Assembly: GCA_017427185.1 (NCBI GenBank)
Contig: JAFRTJ010000008.1
Coordinates: 45,677 to 109,676 of the forward strand
DNA from: Bacteroidaceae bacterium
GTDB lineage: Bacteria > Bacteroidota > Bacteroidia > Bacteroidales > Bacteroidaceae
Direction of reading: 5' to 3'
Length of the DNA: 64,000 nucleotides
Part shown: one piece after another, positions 38,323 through 46,319 of the stretch
How the letters are laid out: each line of letters starts with the position of its first letter
Position numbering within the stretch: the first letter of the stretch is position 1
Program-made: the position numbers and the translations under genes
The notes under the pieces: model-generated
The model's database searches: none
What the model was told of the DNA's origin: nothing
Seen by the model: only the letters and a program-made list of their open reading frames with translations

Positions 38323-38376
38323 CAACACGTTGAAACCAAGGATTCAACACGTTGGAAAGAGGAAATCAACACGTTG
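38323..38376. repeat. 22-bp phased array 2 of CAACACGTTG cores (3 units)
   Basis: Three identical cores CAACACGTTG start at 38323, 38345 and 38367, exactly 22 bp apart. The spacers AAACCAAGGATT and GAAAGAGGAAAT are unrelated. A weak fourth match (CCACCAGTTC, 6 of 10) lies 22 bp earlier at 38301. The core is the reverse complement of the form in array 3. The array lies about 150 bp before the -7 box of the GH25 gene. Confidence 0.85.
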
Positions 38377-38384
38377 GAAGTCCG

Positions 38385-38438
38385 CTCGGAATACTAGGAA
38401 AACTCGGATTACTCGGAAAACTCGGATTGCTCGGAAAG
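38385..38438. repeat. 9-bp tandem repeat with CTCGGA core (6 units)
   Basis: CTCGGA (once CTAGGA) begins at 38385, 38394, 38403, 38412, 38421 and 38430, each 9 bp apart. The three linker bases alternate between ATA/TTA/TTG and AAA, giving an 18-bp higher-order period. It lies directly after array 2. Confidence 0.85.
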
Positions 38439-38528
38439 CCCTGAGAAGTCCCCTCTTTTTCAAAGTCCATTTGAAAGGGCTCTCTGCAAAAAAACAGAGG
38501 AAAACTTGAAGTTTTGAGGAAGAATACG

Positions 38529-38536
38529 TACTTTTG
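38529..38536 (+). promoter_or_regulatory. -7 promoter box (TACTTTTG) abutting the GH25 start codon
   Basis: TACTTTTG fits TAnnTTTG and ends only four bases before the ATG at 38541. If this is the true promoter, the mRNA has almost no leader. Confidence 0.5.
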
Positions 38537-38540
38537 CTGC

Positions 38541-40451
38541 ATGAAATACGATGTACTGAAACACGGAAGAGGATTGCACCCATGGGGATATCTGCTGGTG
38601 GCGGCGGCTTTCTGGGGATTGATCATCCTAATCGCATGTCTTTCGTGGGGAAATCGTAAGGAGAAAGCCACGGCACTCGTGGAGATTGCCAGCGTTTGTG
38701 AAATCCATGTGGATAGCAAGCCTGTGCTGACCTTTGCGCCTGATACCCTCATCACTCCTGCCGTGTGGATCAATCGCTGGTGGCTCCTTCCCTCCTGTCG
38801 AGGGAATCTGGCAACCTATGACCCTCGGAAGGAAGAAGGTACTGGCGGCAAGGATATGGACGAATGGCTGCAGGAACGCAGAGAGAGGAACGATTCTATC
38901 CTGCTGGGACTCTTGCATCTGCAGGAGGAGACAGACTACTTCCTGAGGAAACATACCGTGAAGGAAGAAGGGTTCGAGCTGGTGGCCAAACATGCAGAAC
39001 GAGTGCAACACATGATTGACTCTATCCAGGAGATGAACCTGCGGCTGGAGGAAGCCATGGGGAACGGCCATGCAAAACTCCTGCGGAAGAGGGATTTCTA
39101 CGCACTCTACCAGCAAGACGGAAAACTGACGCGCGAGCCTTGCCGTCTGGCAAGAGAAAGCGGCAAACAGATACGTCTGCAGACGGAAGGCAAGAGGAAA
39201 CCTGCTGGCGTGAAAGCCATCAGCCTATGGCCTTGGGCAAGACACATCGATGAAGAAATCTACCTTTCCCTATACGGAATGGACGGCTATGACGCATGCA
39301 AGCAGGGTAACGTCACGAATCGGATAACCATAGAAAGGAACTTTTCCAACACTTCCCAGAAGCAGGATGGATTCTGCTTGATGTTCGACGAAACGGGGCT
39401 ATGCTTTGCTGGATATCTGAAAAACGGGAAACGCGAAGGAAAAGGAGAGATGAGGGACCCGATGAGGAGAATCATACGGGGCTTGTTCTCTAGCGACACC
39501 TTATATTTTGGTAGCCGCACGGACTCTTTGGGCCATTATCTGGGTGATATGGACAGGCAGGGCAAAGCCAATGGGCATGGAGTATACCTCCTGAGTGCAG
39601 ACAACACTCTCTACGAAGGCAAATGGAGCAACGACCAGCGCGATGGATTCGGAATCTCCCTGAGCCCCAACGCAAGAATGCAGGCAGGAGAATGGATACA
39701 AGACGACTACAAGGGTGAGCGGCTCGTCTATACCTCGGAACGAATCTACGGCATCGATATCTCCCGCTATCAGCACGAGAAAGGACGCAAGAAATATGCA
39801 ATCAATTGGGGGAAACTGCGCATCAAACACTTGGGAACTCTGAGCAAGAAACGGGTAGAGGGTGAAATGGATTATCCTGTCTCCTTCGTCTACATAAAAG
39901 CTACTGAAGGCCAGTCGCTCGTCAACCAATATTATGCTGCCGACTACATTCAGGCTCGCAAGCATGGCATCCCTGTAGGCAGTTATCATTTCTTCTCCAC
40001 CCACGTCCCGGCTGACGTGCAAGCAGAACTGTTCCTGAGCAACGCACACATTCAAGACGGCGATTTCCCTCCCGTGCTGGATGTGGAGCCAAGCAACGCT
40101 AAGATAGAGCGAATGGGAGGAACTGAAGCCATGTGGAACAGCATCCGCACCTGGCTCCATATCGTCGAGAAACGCACAGGGCGCATACCTGTACTCTACA
40201 TCAACCAAATGTTTGTGAACAAGTACCTTCCTCATGCGCCAGATGTGGAGGAGAAATATCCTGTGTGGATAGCCCGCTACGGAGAATACAAGCCGAACGT
40301 AAGGTTGGTCTATTGGCAACTGAGTCCAGACGGACGCGTAAACGGCATCCAAGGGAAGGTGGACATCAACGTCTTCAATGGGTATCGGGAGGATTTCAAC
40401 GAATTCAAGGAATCTCTCCGATCAAGAAAAACTTCCTCTCAATCCTTCTGA
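38541..40451 (+). CDS. Membrane-anchored MORN-repeat / GH25 lysozyme fusion
   Basis: I choose the ATG at 38541 because the frame's earlier Met (38514) lies upstream of the -7 box. The product is about 636 residues: one membrane helix (about 15-33, WGYLLVAAAFWGLIILIA), a coiled-coil-like charged stretch (about 105-175), MORN-like repeats (about 290-395; FAGYLKNGKREGKGEM, YEGKWSNDQRDGFG) and a GH25 muramidase domain (about 410-625). GH25 motifs are IYGIDISRYQ, FVYIKATEG and the catalytic PVLDVEPS. GH25 enzymes cut MurNAc-GlcNAc bonds. A role in cell-wall remodelling or attack is possible; none is proven. Confidence 0.85.
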   Translation: MKYDVLKHGRGLHPWGYLLVAAAFWGLIILIACLSWGNRKEKATALVEIASVCEIHVDSKPVLTFAPDTLITPAVWINRWWLLPSCRGNLATYDPRKEEGTGGKDMDEWLQERRERNDSILLGLLHLQEETDYFLRKHTVKEEGFELVAKHAERVQHMIDSIQEMNLRLEEAMGNGHAKLLRKRDFYALYQQDGKLTREPCRLARESGKQIRLQTEGKRKPAGVKAISLWPWARHIDEEIYLSLYGMDGYDACKQGNVTNRITIERNFSNTSQKQDGFCLMFDETGLCFAGYLKNGKREGKGEMRDPMRRIIRGLFSSDTLYFGSRTDSLGHYLGDMDRQGKANGHGVYLLSADNTLYEGKWSNDQRDGFGISLSPNARMQAGEWIQDDYKGERLVYTSERIYGIDISRYQHEKGRKKYAINWGKLRIKHLGTLSKKRVEGEMDYPVSFVYIKATEGQSLVNQYYAADYIQARKHGIPVGSYHFFSTHVPADVQAELFLSNAHIQDGDFPPVLDVEPSNAKIERMGGTEAMWNSIRTWLHIVEKRTGRIPVLYINQMFVNKYLPHAPDVEEKYPVWIARYGEYKPNVRLVYWQLSPDGRVNGIQGKVDINVFNGYREDFNEFKESLRSRKTSSQSF

Positions 40452-40452
40452 A

Positions 40453-40488
40453 AAAAAGGAGAAACTCTCGTTCGAATCTCTCCCTTTT
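40453..40488. terminator. Hairpin between convergent GH25 and rubrerythrin genes
   Basis: AAAAAGGAGA pairs with TCTCCCTTTT with one bulged C, flanked by A- and T-rich ends, so it can act in either direction. Confidence 0.5.
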
Positions 40489-40514
40489 ATGCCTGTGAAT
40501 GAAGGACAGCGTTA

Positions 40515-41054
40515 TCAGAAGTTGTCCATGTGAACCTCAAAATAGGCTTGAGGATGAGCGCATACTGGACAAATATCAGGAGCCTTGGTTCCCACTACGA
40601 TGTGACCACAATTGCGGCATTCCCATACCTTTACCTCACTTTTCTCGAACACTTGAGCAGTCTCCACGTTCTTCAATAGGGCACGATAACGCTCCTCGTG
40701 GCTCTTCTCAATAGCAGCCACCATACGGAACTTGGCAGCCAGTTCCTCGAAGCCTTCTTCCTCGGCTGTCTTGGCAAAGGATTCATACATGTCGGTCCAC
40801 TCGTAGTTCTCGCCATCTGCGGCAGCCTCCAGATTCTGAGCCGTATTGCCTATGCCACTCAATTCCTTGAACCACATCTTGGCATGCTCCTTCTCGTTGT
40901 CGGCAGTTTTCAAAAACAAAGCAGAAATCTGTTCGTAACCTTCCTTCTTGGCTACAGAAGCGAAGTAGGTGTACTTGTTGCGTGCCTGTGACTCTCCAGC
41001 AAATGCTGCTTCCAGATTTTTCTCAGTCTGGGTACCTGAATACTTGTTTGCCAT
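40515..41054 (-). CDS. rbr: Rubrerythrin
   Basis: The start is Met 41054 ([22 protein letters not shown]); earlier codons in the frame lie upstream of the normal family start. The 179-residue protein has the four-helix diiron domain with ExxH motifs ([21 protein letters not shown]) and a C-terminal rubredoxin domain (VWECRNCG and ICPVCAHP, two CxxC pairs). Rubrerythrin reduces hydrogen peroxide in anaerobes. A -7 box lies upstream, so it is a single-gene unit. Confidence 0.96.
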   Translation of the reverse strand: MANKYSGTQTEKNLEAAFAGESQARNKYTYFASVAKKEGYEQISALFLKTADNEKEHAKMWFKELSGIGNTAQNLEAAADGENYEWTDMYESFAKTAEEEGFEELAAKFRMVAAIEKSHEERYRALLKNVETAQVFEKSEVKVWECRNCGHIVVGTKAPDICPVCAHPQAYFEVHMDNF

Positions 41055-41105
41055 AATCTTATCGTTTTTTATTATTGATAAAGGAGTTCTTGTTGATCTC
41101 AAGTG

Positions 41106-41113
41106 CAAATATA
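41106..41113 (-). promoter_or_regulatory. -7 promoter box (TATATTTG) of rubrerythrin
   Basis: On the minus strand TATATTTG fits TAnnTTTG, about 52-59 bases before the start codon. Confidence 0.6.
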
Positions 41114-41190
41114 AGGGTTTTATGAATATGCTGTATCATCAGAATTGCAAAAAAAATCAAAAGAATACTGATTCTATTTCTTTTCCCTCA

Positions 41191-41643
41191 TTAGTCTCCT
41201 TTCAGCAAATCTGCTACCTGTTCCAACCATTTCTTATCCACTTCGTCGAATGTTGCCAAATGCTCGCTATCGATATCCAGCACTCCAACCACATTTCCCA
41301 GACTGTCGTGAATCGGCACCACAATCTCACTCTGAGAAACAGAACTGCAAGCGATATGGCCAGGAAACAGATGGACATCAGGCACAACGATGGTCTCGTC
41401 GCGCATCCAGGAAGTTCCACAGACACCTTTTCCCTTAGCAATCCTGGTGCAAGCCATTGGCCCTTGGAAAGGTCCCAGGACCAGCATGCCATCCAGAACA
41501 CGATAGAATCCTGTCCACCAAAAATGGAATTCTTCCTGTAGTATAGCACTCACGTTGGCCATGTTGGCAATCATGTCCTGCTCCCCTTCCACCACAGCAG
41601 CTAGTTGGGGCAACAATTCCGCATATTTTTTTTCCTTATCCAT
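41191..41643 (-). CDS. msrC: GAF-domain free methionine-(R)-sulfoxide reductase
   Basis: The 150-residue protein is a single GAF domain of the fRMsr family, which reduces free methionine-R-sulfoxide. The three catalytic/resolving cysteines are C65 (GPMACTRI), C75 (GKGVCGTSW) and C99 (GHIACSS). The flanks VVPDVHLFPGH and EIVVPI and the DIDSE-type ending are typical. With rubrerythrin next door it forms an oxidative-stress pair, but each gene has its own promoter. Confidence 0.92.
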   Translation of the reverse strand: MDKEKKYAELLPQLAAVVEGEQDMIANMANVSAILQEEFHFWWTGFYRVLDGMLVLGPFQGPMACTRIAKGKGVCGTSWMRDETIVVPDVHLFPGHIACSSVSQSEIVVPIHDSLGNVVGVLDIDSEHLATFDEVDKKWLEQVADLLKGD

Positions 41644-41678
41644 ATTTTCCTTTCTGTCGAGATGAATAAAACGCTATG

Positions 41679-41686
41679 CAAAATTA
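41679..41686 (-). promoter_or_regulatory. -7 promoter box (TAATTTTG) of the methionine sulfoxide reductase gene
   Basis: TAATTTTG on the minus strand, 36-43 bases before the ATG at 41643. Confidence 0.55.
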
Positions 41687-41724
41687 ATCAAAAGATGCAG
41701 AAAACACAAAAAACAAAGAAAATA

Positions 41725-41756
41725 TTTGGTCAATTCCAAGGAAACCCATATCTTTG
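41725..41756 (+). promoter_or_regulatory. Complete promoter of tRNA-Leu (-33 TTTG, -7 TATCTTTG)
   Basis: TTTG (41725-41728) and TATCTTTG (41749-41756) are 20 bp apart, the textbook Bacteroidota spacing. The tRNA starts 14 bases later. Confidence 0.75.
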
Positions 41757-41769
41757 CACCCGGAATTAG

Positions 41770-41851
41770 GCCCAGATGGCGGAATCGGTAGACGCGCTGG
41801 TCTCAAACACCAGTGGGGCAACCCGTGCCGGTTCGACCCCGGCTCTGGGTA
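41770..41851 (+). tRNA. tRNA-Leu (anticodon CAA)
   Basis: The acceptor stem GCCCAGA (41770-41776) pairs with TCTGGGT (41844-41850), the last pair being G-U, with discriminator A at 41851. The anticodon stem CTGGT/ACCAG encloses CTCAAAC, so the anticodon is CAA (decodes UUG). The long variable arm (TGGGGCAACCCGTG region) marks a class II tRNA. GGTTCGACCCC forms the T arm. No CCA is encoded. Confidence 0.95.
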
Positions 41852-41855
41852 CGAC

Positions 41856-41897
41856 AAGAACCTTGTAAGTCACTGATTTACAAGGTTCTTTCTTTTT
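41856..41897 (+). terminator. Rho-independent terminator of tRNA-Leu
   Basis: AAGAACCTTGTAA (41856-41868) pairs perfectly with TTACAAGGTTCTT (41878-41890), followed by TCTTTTTC. A strong hairpin with a T-run. Confidence 0.85.
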
Positions 41898-42010
41898 CTG
41901 AAAAAGTACAGAAATGACGCCCAATTAAGACACTTGTGAGAAATCTTCTCAAAGGAACAAAAAAAGAGAGATAAAAAGAAGCAAAAGTAAAATCAACACA
42001 ATTAATTCCG

Positions 42011-43942
42011 ATGATTAGAAAGAGAAGCATATTATTCTTTTTTCTGTCAGTTGCTTTACTGACCTGCTGGGCTCAGAAGGAAATAACCGACGAGAAGCAA
42101 AGTTTCACTTTGACATTCAACTATCAAGTGAAAAATACTGAGCCTTGCCAGCTGGTGGAAATTCCAGAAGTGCTTAGGGTTGGTATCATCGACGGAAAAT
42201 CATTAGCTGACGACGGCGGACAAAACTATGCTGCCTTCCCAATGGCCGACGGTTCTGTTCCTGTGCTTGAAGCCAGACTCCAATTAAGGTTGCCCGTAGG
42301 TGAACGGGAATTGAAAGAGATGCCCATAGGCGTGCCTCTTTCTTTGCTGCATGAACCTTTTGGTCAACATCATGTGGAGCTTGCCTTTACTGGTGCCCGA
42401 TGGTCACTTTATGTCGATGGAATACTTGCAGACAATGACTTCCCTTTAGGTTATCCTGAGCATAGACCCAGTACTGCCAATTATGACAAAACATTTGTCA
42501 AAGATGTCGCTCTAAGCCACGAAAGCCTTCAGAAAAAACGTCCTGAACGTACCCTTCACGCTTCTCAAATTCAATATTTTACCCCACAAGGACATAACTC
42601 ATGGGTAGGTGATGTGGCTACTTGTTTCTTTCATGGGCGATATCATCTTTTCTACCTCTTCGACCGTCGCGGCCATCGCTCAAAATTCGGTCGAGGCGGC
42701 CATTATTTCGAACATCTCTCTACGGCCGATTTCATCACCTGGACAGAGCATCCAGAAGCCACTCCTATCGAGGAACAATGGGAAACCTTCGGCACAGGGA
42801 CTCCCTTCGTCTGGCATGATTCACTCTTCCTGAGTTACGGTTTGCATACCTCACGCATTTACCCTCAGGAAAAAACGGCAACACCCATGCAATGGGAATA
42901 TATCCGTAATCATGGACAGAGTCAGGCTTTACCCTTCGACAACACGGAAGGACTTTATCCTTCTGGAGCCTCATATTCCTTTGCCTCTGATGACGCTACA
43001 CATTTCAGGAAGTCCCATATCCTCATTCATCCTGCAGAAAATCCAAGTATCTATACTAACGAAGCTGGACGCATGATGATGTTAGCCAACTATGGGGCCC
43101 GGGGTACATGGAGCAGCGACCGCATAGACGGCGGTTGGAAATGCTTGAGCGAAAATTTCCCACCAGGTGGAGACTGTACATTCATTTTCCATTGGGGCAA
43201 CTACGATTACATCGTGGGCGGCTTCACACACATGTGGATGAAAAAGGCAGAAGACCCCATCACGGACTATACAGATATGGTGGCTTTGGGCACAGACTTC
43301 TATGATGGACTAAGTGTGCCTGCTTTTACCCGTCTTCCTTCCGGACGAGTTATTATGGCAGGTTGGATGCAACTGGACAACCATTGGGGTGGTCCTCTGG
43401 TTCTTCGCGAACTGATACAGCACCCAGATGGACGTATTGGTTCACGCTTCATGCCTGAATTGATGCCTCAAATGAGGAAAAAACAACTGCTGAGGCGTAA
43501 ACTTAAAGACGAAACGACTCTGACGCTGCCAACTACAAACGGATTGCTTACATTCGACGTCATTCCTTCTTCCAAAGGTAAGGTTGACCTGACGTTCCTA
43601 TCTGCTTCGGAAGAAGAAACTTTCACATGGACATTAGATTTTGACGAGCAGAGGGCTCAGTTCTCAAAAGAAGCCGGACACAAACAAAAGAGTTTGCGCG
43701 AAGGTGGTAGCCCACAAAATGCGGTTGACTATGCCATCGATCATCTTGAACTACCTCAAGACAAAGCCATTACAATAAGGATATTGCTTCGCTGTGACCG
43801 AAAATTTACAGGTACTGTTGCTGATGTGGAAATTGCAGGACAACGGACCATGATAACCTACAGGCACCTGCTTCAAGCGAGACATCTTAAAATCAAAACT
43901 GAAAGAGTGCAAATTAAGAATGTGTCATTTGCCAAATTCTAA
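42011..43942 (+). CDS. Exported GH32-like five-bladed propeller glycoside hydrolase
   Basis: A signal peptide (RSILFFFLSVALLTCWA) precedes a 620-residue enzyme. The N-terminal 170 residues form a beta-sandwich-like domain. The propeller (about 190-500) has HNSWVGDVATCFFHGRYHLFY, in which the Asp would be the GH32 nucleophile, and WETFGTGTPFVWHDSLFLSYG, matching the third GH32 motif. GGDCTFIFHWGNYDYIVGGFT and LGTDFYDGLSVPAFTRL occur where family members read similarly. The classic NDPNG is absent. Fructan cleavage is not certain; a GH43/GH32-clan assignment is. Confidence 0.65.
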   Translation: MIRKRSILFFFLSVALLTCWAQKEITDEKQSFTLTFNYQVKNTEPCQLVEIPEVLRVGIIDGKSLADDGGQNYAAFPMADGSVPVLEARLQLRLPVGERELKEMPIGVPLSLLHEPFGQHHVELAFTGARWSLYVDGILADNDFPLGYPEHRPSTANYDKTFVKDVALSHESLQKKRPERTLHASQIQYFTPQGHNSWVGDVATCFFHGRYHLFYLFDRRGHRSKFGRGGHYFEHLSTADFITWTEHPEATPIEEQWETFGTGTPFVWHDSLFLSYGLHTSRIYPQEKTATPMQWEYIRNHGQSQALPFDNTEGLYPSGASYSFASDDATHFRKSHILIHPAENPSIYTNEAGRMMMLANYGARGTWSSDRIDGGWKCLSENFPPGGDCTFIFHWGNYDYIVGGFTHMWMKKAEDPITDYTDMVALGTDFYDGLSVPAFTRLPSGRVIMAGWMQLDNHWGGPLVLRELIQHPDGRIGSRFMPELMPQMRKKQLLRRKLKDETTLTLPTTNGLLTFDVIPSSKGKVDLTFLSASEEETFTWTLDFDEQRAQFSKEAGHKQKSLREGGSPQNAVDYAIDHLELPQDKAITIRILLRCDRKFTGTVADVEIAGQRTMITYRHLLQARHLKIKTERVQIKNVSFAKF

Positions 43943-43974
43943 AGGAAAATATCCTATTAGTATGATTAAAAATT

Positions 43975-44000
43975 GATGGGGCAAGATATCTTGCCCCATC
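43975..44000. terminator. Perfect 26-nt palindromic bidirectional terminator
   Basis: The first half GATGGGGCAAGAT is followed directly by its reverse complement. A-rich and T-rich flanks on each side make it a terminator for both convergent genes (GH32-like and flotillin). Confidence 0.8.
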
Positions 44001-44051
44001 AAGAAAAAATAATATCTTTTTGTTTTATTTGAGCACCCTTCTTTTTTGCTC

Positions 44052-45431
44052 CTATTCCTTCTCAGGAGTGGAAGGTTCCGGCGTTTCATCCTCTTCCTTC
44101 TTTTTGGCAAGGTATTCTGGAAGAGAAAGGCCTGCCTGATCGAAAAGTTCACCCAAAGGAGGTATACTCTTCATCAAACCAGAAAGGAAATTGGCTGTAC
44201 TGGTCTTAGCATCACCGCCGCCACCATTGTCCCAAACGGTAACTTTGTCGATATTGATACCCTTGATAGCATCAACTTGTGTCTTGACGAGTTCTGGCAA
44301 TTTCTCGAGCAACAATAAGGTGTATGCCTTGGTGGCATCTCCTCCAGCAGCCTTGATCATCTTGTCGTAACCGTCGGCCTGCTTGGTCAGAATCTGAAAG
44401 AGACCATTAGCTTCAGCCTCCATCTTGGCATAAATGGCATCAGCCTCACCCTTAGCATTCACACGCTTCTGCTCAGCAGTTGCTTCGGCAGCAATCACAA
44501 GTCGTCTCTTTTCAATCTCCTGTGCCACAATCACATTGGCTTGCTGGCTGGCACGATCACGATCAGCACGTGCAATTTCAGCTTTCTGCTCTGCAGCATA
44601 AGCCTCTTCCAAAGCTTGTGCACTTGCCACCTTTTCAGCAGCAACAGCTTTACGCTGTGCTTCTGCCTCACGTTCACGCCGGTCAGCATCACTATTGGCG
44701 ATTGCAATCTTGGCCTCGTTTTCACCCTGCACAGCCTGTGCGTTGGCTTCAGCCGTACGGATACGGGTCTCGCGGACAGCCTCTGCCTTACCAATCTCTC
44801 CGACTTTCTCCTGTTCAGCTACACGAACCTTAGCCTCGTTGATAGCCTTAGCTGCTGCCTCTTGTCCGAGAGCCTCGATGTAGCCAGACTCGTCTTTGAT
44901 ATCAGTTACATTCACATTAATCAAACGAAGACCAATTTTCTTCAATTCAACCTCCACGTTGGCTGTGATGGCTTCAAGGAATTTATCACGGTCTGAGTTT
45001 AATTCCTCGATACTCATGGTAGCAATAACCAAACGAAGTTGACCGAAAAGAATATCGCGAGCCAATTCCTGAATCTGAGCCGGAGTCAGCCCCAGCAGAC
45101 GCTCGGCTGCTGCCAGCATGCTTTCTGGCTCTGTGCTTATACCTACGGTAAAACGGCAAGGAACATCCACACGGATATTCTGTCTACTCAGGGCATTTGT
45201 CAAATTAGCATCGATACCCAAAGGAGTCAACGACAAATATGCATAATCCTCTACGATAGGCCAAACGAAAGCACCTCCACCATGAACACATTTCGCACTC
45301 TTGTTGGAACCACGGTTACCATAAATAACCAAAATTTTGTCGGAAGGACAACGACGATAACGATTGATGATTGCCATGAACAAGAATACCAGCACGACAA
45401 CACCTATTACAATAAAATAAAAAGGATCCAT
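44052..45431 (-). CDS. Flotillin family (SPFH domain) membrane protein
   Basis: The 459-residue protein has an N-terminal membrane hairpin (FYFIVIGVVVLVFLFMAII), an SPFH domain (about 35-190) and a long Ala/Glu-rich coiled coil (about 195-350). EKQ- and EAEAQRK-type heptads are evident, and the C-terminus is Pro/Glu-rich. Flotillins scaffold ordered membrane domains. It is the second gene of a pair with an NfeD-like protein, the standard partner. Confidence 0.93.
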   Translation of the reverse strand: MDPFYFIVIGVVVLVFLFMAIINRYRRCPSDKILVIYGNRGSNKSAKCVHGGGAFVWPIVEDYAYLSLTPLGIDANLTNALSRQNIRVDVPCRFTVGISTEPESMLAAAERLLGLTPAQIQELARDILFGQLRLVIATMSIEELNSDRDKFLEAITANVEVELKKIGLRLINVNVTDIKDESGYIEALGQEAAAKAINEAKVRVAEQEKVGEIGKAEAVRETRIRTAEANAQAVQGENEAKIAIANSDADRREREAEAQRKAVAAEKVASAQALEEAYAAEQKAEIARADRDRASQQANVIVAQEIEKRRLVIAAEATAEQKRVNAKGEADAIYAKMEAEANGLFQILTKQADGYDKMIKAAGGDATKAYTLLLLEKLPELVKTQVDAIKGINIDKVTVWDNGGGGDAKTSTANFLSGLMKSIPPLGELFDQAGLSLPEYLAKKKEEDETPEPSTPEKE

Positions 45432-45531
45432 TTTTTTAACGTGTTAAGTCGATTTTTTTCCTTACTTCCGAATGAATAGTGAAAGATGAGGAAAATGATT
45501 AATAATTCTATTTGTATTTAACTCTTGGATT

Positions 45532-46149
45532 TTAAATTCTCTCTACCAACAAGATACTATTATCAATTACTTGAATGACACGAACTTTAGTTCCACTAGC
45601 TAGCGCCTCTCCATCGGTCATAGCAGGAAGCTCCTGAACAGAACCGAAGAAACTGATCTGCACTTTCCCTTGGCCAGAACGAGCTGCAGGAATAGGGATG
45701 TATACATCACAAGCCTGTCCTATACTGTCTTGAATGCGATAGGAACCAGAAGATTCCAACTTCATCAATTGGCGATACATCACCACAAAAGCGCCCACCA
45801 TAGCACAACCACACATCAAAGCCACAATAGCCAATAGGAATTTGTTGTGAATTGTGCTCCAGAAGCAAACGCCTCCCCAACCAATTCCAAGCAGGAAATT
45901 CACAAAATTGCGAATAGTGAAAAGCTGAATGGCTCCTCCTGTATCCATCGTATCTCCGTTGCCATCTCCCAAACTAACATCACTTGCCATATCACCGCTT
46001 CCCATGTCTGCTCCACTATCTGTATCACCCAATCCTACAAGGGTCAGCACCATCTGGATAAGGAACACGATAGAGGTCAGGATAGCAATACCCCAATAAA
46101 CTCGAAGAGTGGGATCCAATCCTTGAAACCAATTAATGAACATGCTCAT
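45532..46149 (-). CDS. NfeD-like membrane protein, flotillin partner
   Basis: The 205-residue protein has about three membrane helices (about 18-38, 75-92, 98-118) separated by a Gly/Asp/Met-rich loop. A C-terminal OB-fold (about 135-205; IGQACDVYIPIPAARSGQGKV ending ILLVERI) is the NfeD C-terminal signature. NfeD proteins accompany SPFH proteins and are involved in membrane-domain formation. It lies 100 bp upstream of the flotillin on the same strand. The short gap and co-direction support an operon. Confidence 0.85.
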   Translation of the reverse strand: MSMFINWFQGLDPTLRVYWGIAILTSIVFLIQMVLTLVGLGDTDSGADMGSGDMASDVSLGDGNGDTMDTGGAIQLFTIRNFVNFLLGIGWGGVCFWSTIHNKFLLAIVALMCGCAMVGAFVVMYRQLMKLESSGSYRIQDSIGQACDVYIPIPAARSGQGKVQISFFGSVQELPAMTDGEALASGTKVRVIQVIDNSILLVERI

Positions 46150-46196
46150 AAACTATTTTTATTTTTATTGATTAATTAAACTACTGTTCATGAATA

Positions 46197-46204
46197 CAAA
46201 TTTA
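46197..46204 (-). promoter_or_regulatory. -7 promoter box (TAAATTTG) of the NfeD-flotillin operon
   Basis: TAAATTTG on the minus strand, 48-55 bases upstream of the ATG at 46149. Confidence 0.5.
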
Positions 46205-46319
46205 TTACTTTTCTTCGAATGGCAGATAAAAATCACTGGAAATATTGGAGATTTACCTACTTTTAACGACATTTGCAATCTTAATTTGGCAAATTCTGAT
46301 GGAAAAAGGAAAACATATC

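Larger units (their letters stand above)
37993..38540. other. 548-bp intergenic region with two repeat types
   Basis: It contains the AraC promoter (38029-38036 minus), the 22-bp array at 38323-38376, the 9-bp CTCGGA repeat at 38385-38438 and the -7 box of the lysozyme gene. A 71-codon minus frame (38113-38328) has no recognised family and its 3' part is antisense to nothing known; not called. Confidence 0.6.

Noticed and set aside
38113..38328. 71-codon minus-strand frame upstream of the lysozyme gene
   Set aside because: Weak resemblance to helical proteins only, overlaps the repeat array at its 5' end, no promoter.
38514..38540. Upstream start (Met 38514) for the GH25 gene
   Set aside because: It lies before the -7 box and would add sequence in front of a normal membrane-anchor N-terminus.
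38344..38583. Minus-strand frame with RAFRAIRVFRVIRVF repeats
   Set aside because: The repetitive protein is a translation of the 9-bp CTCGGA tract; not a gene.
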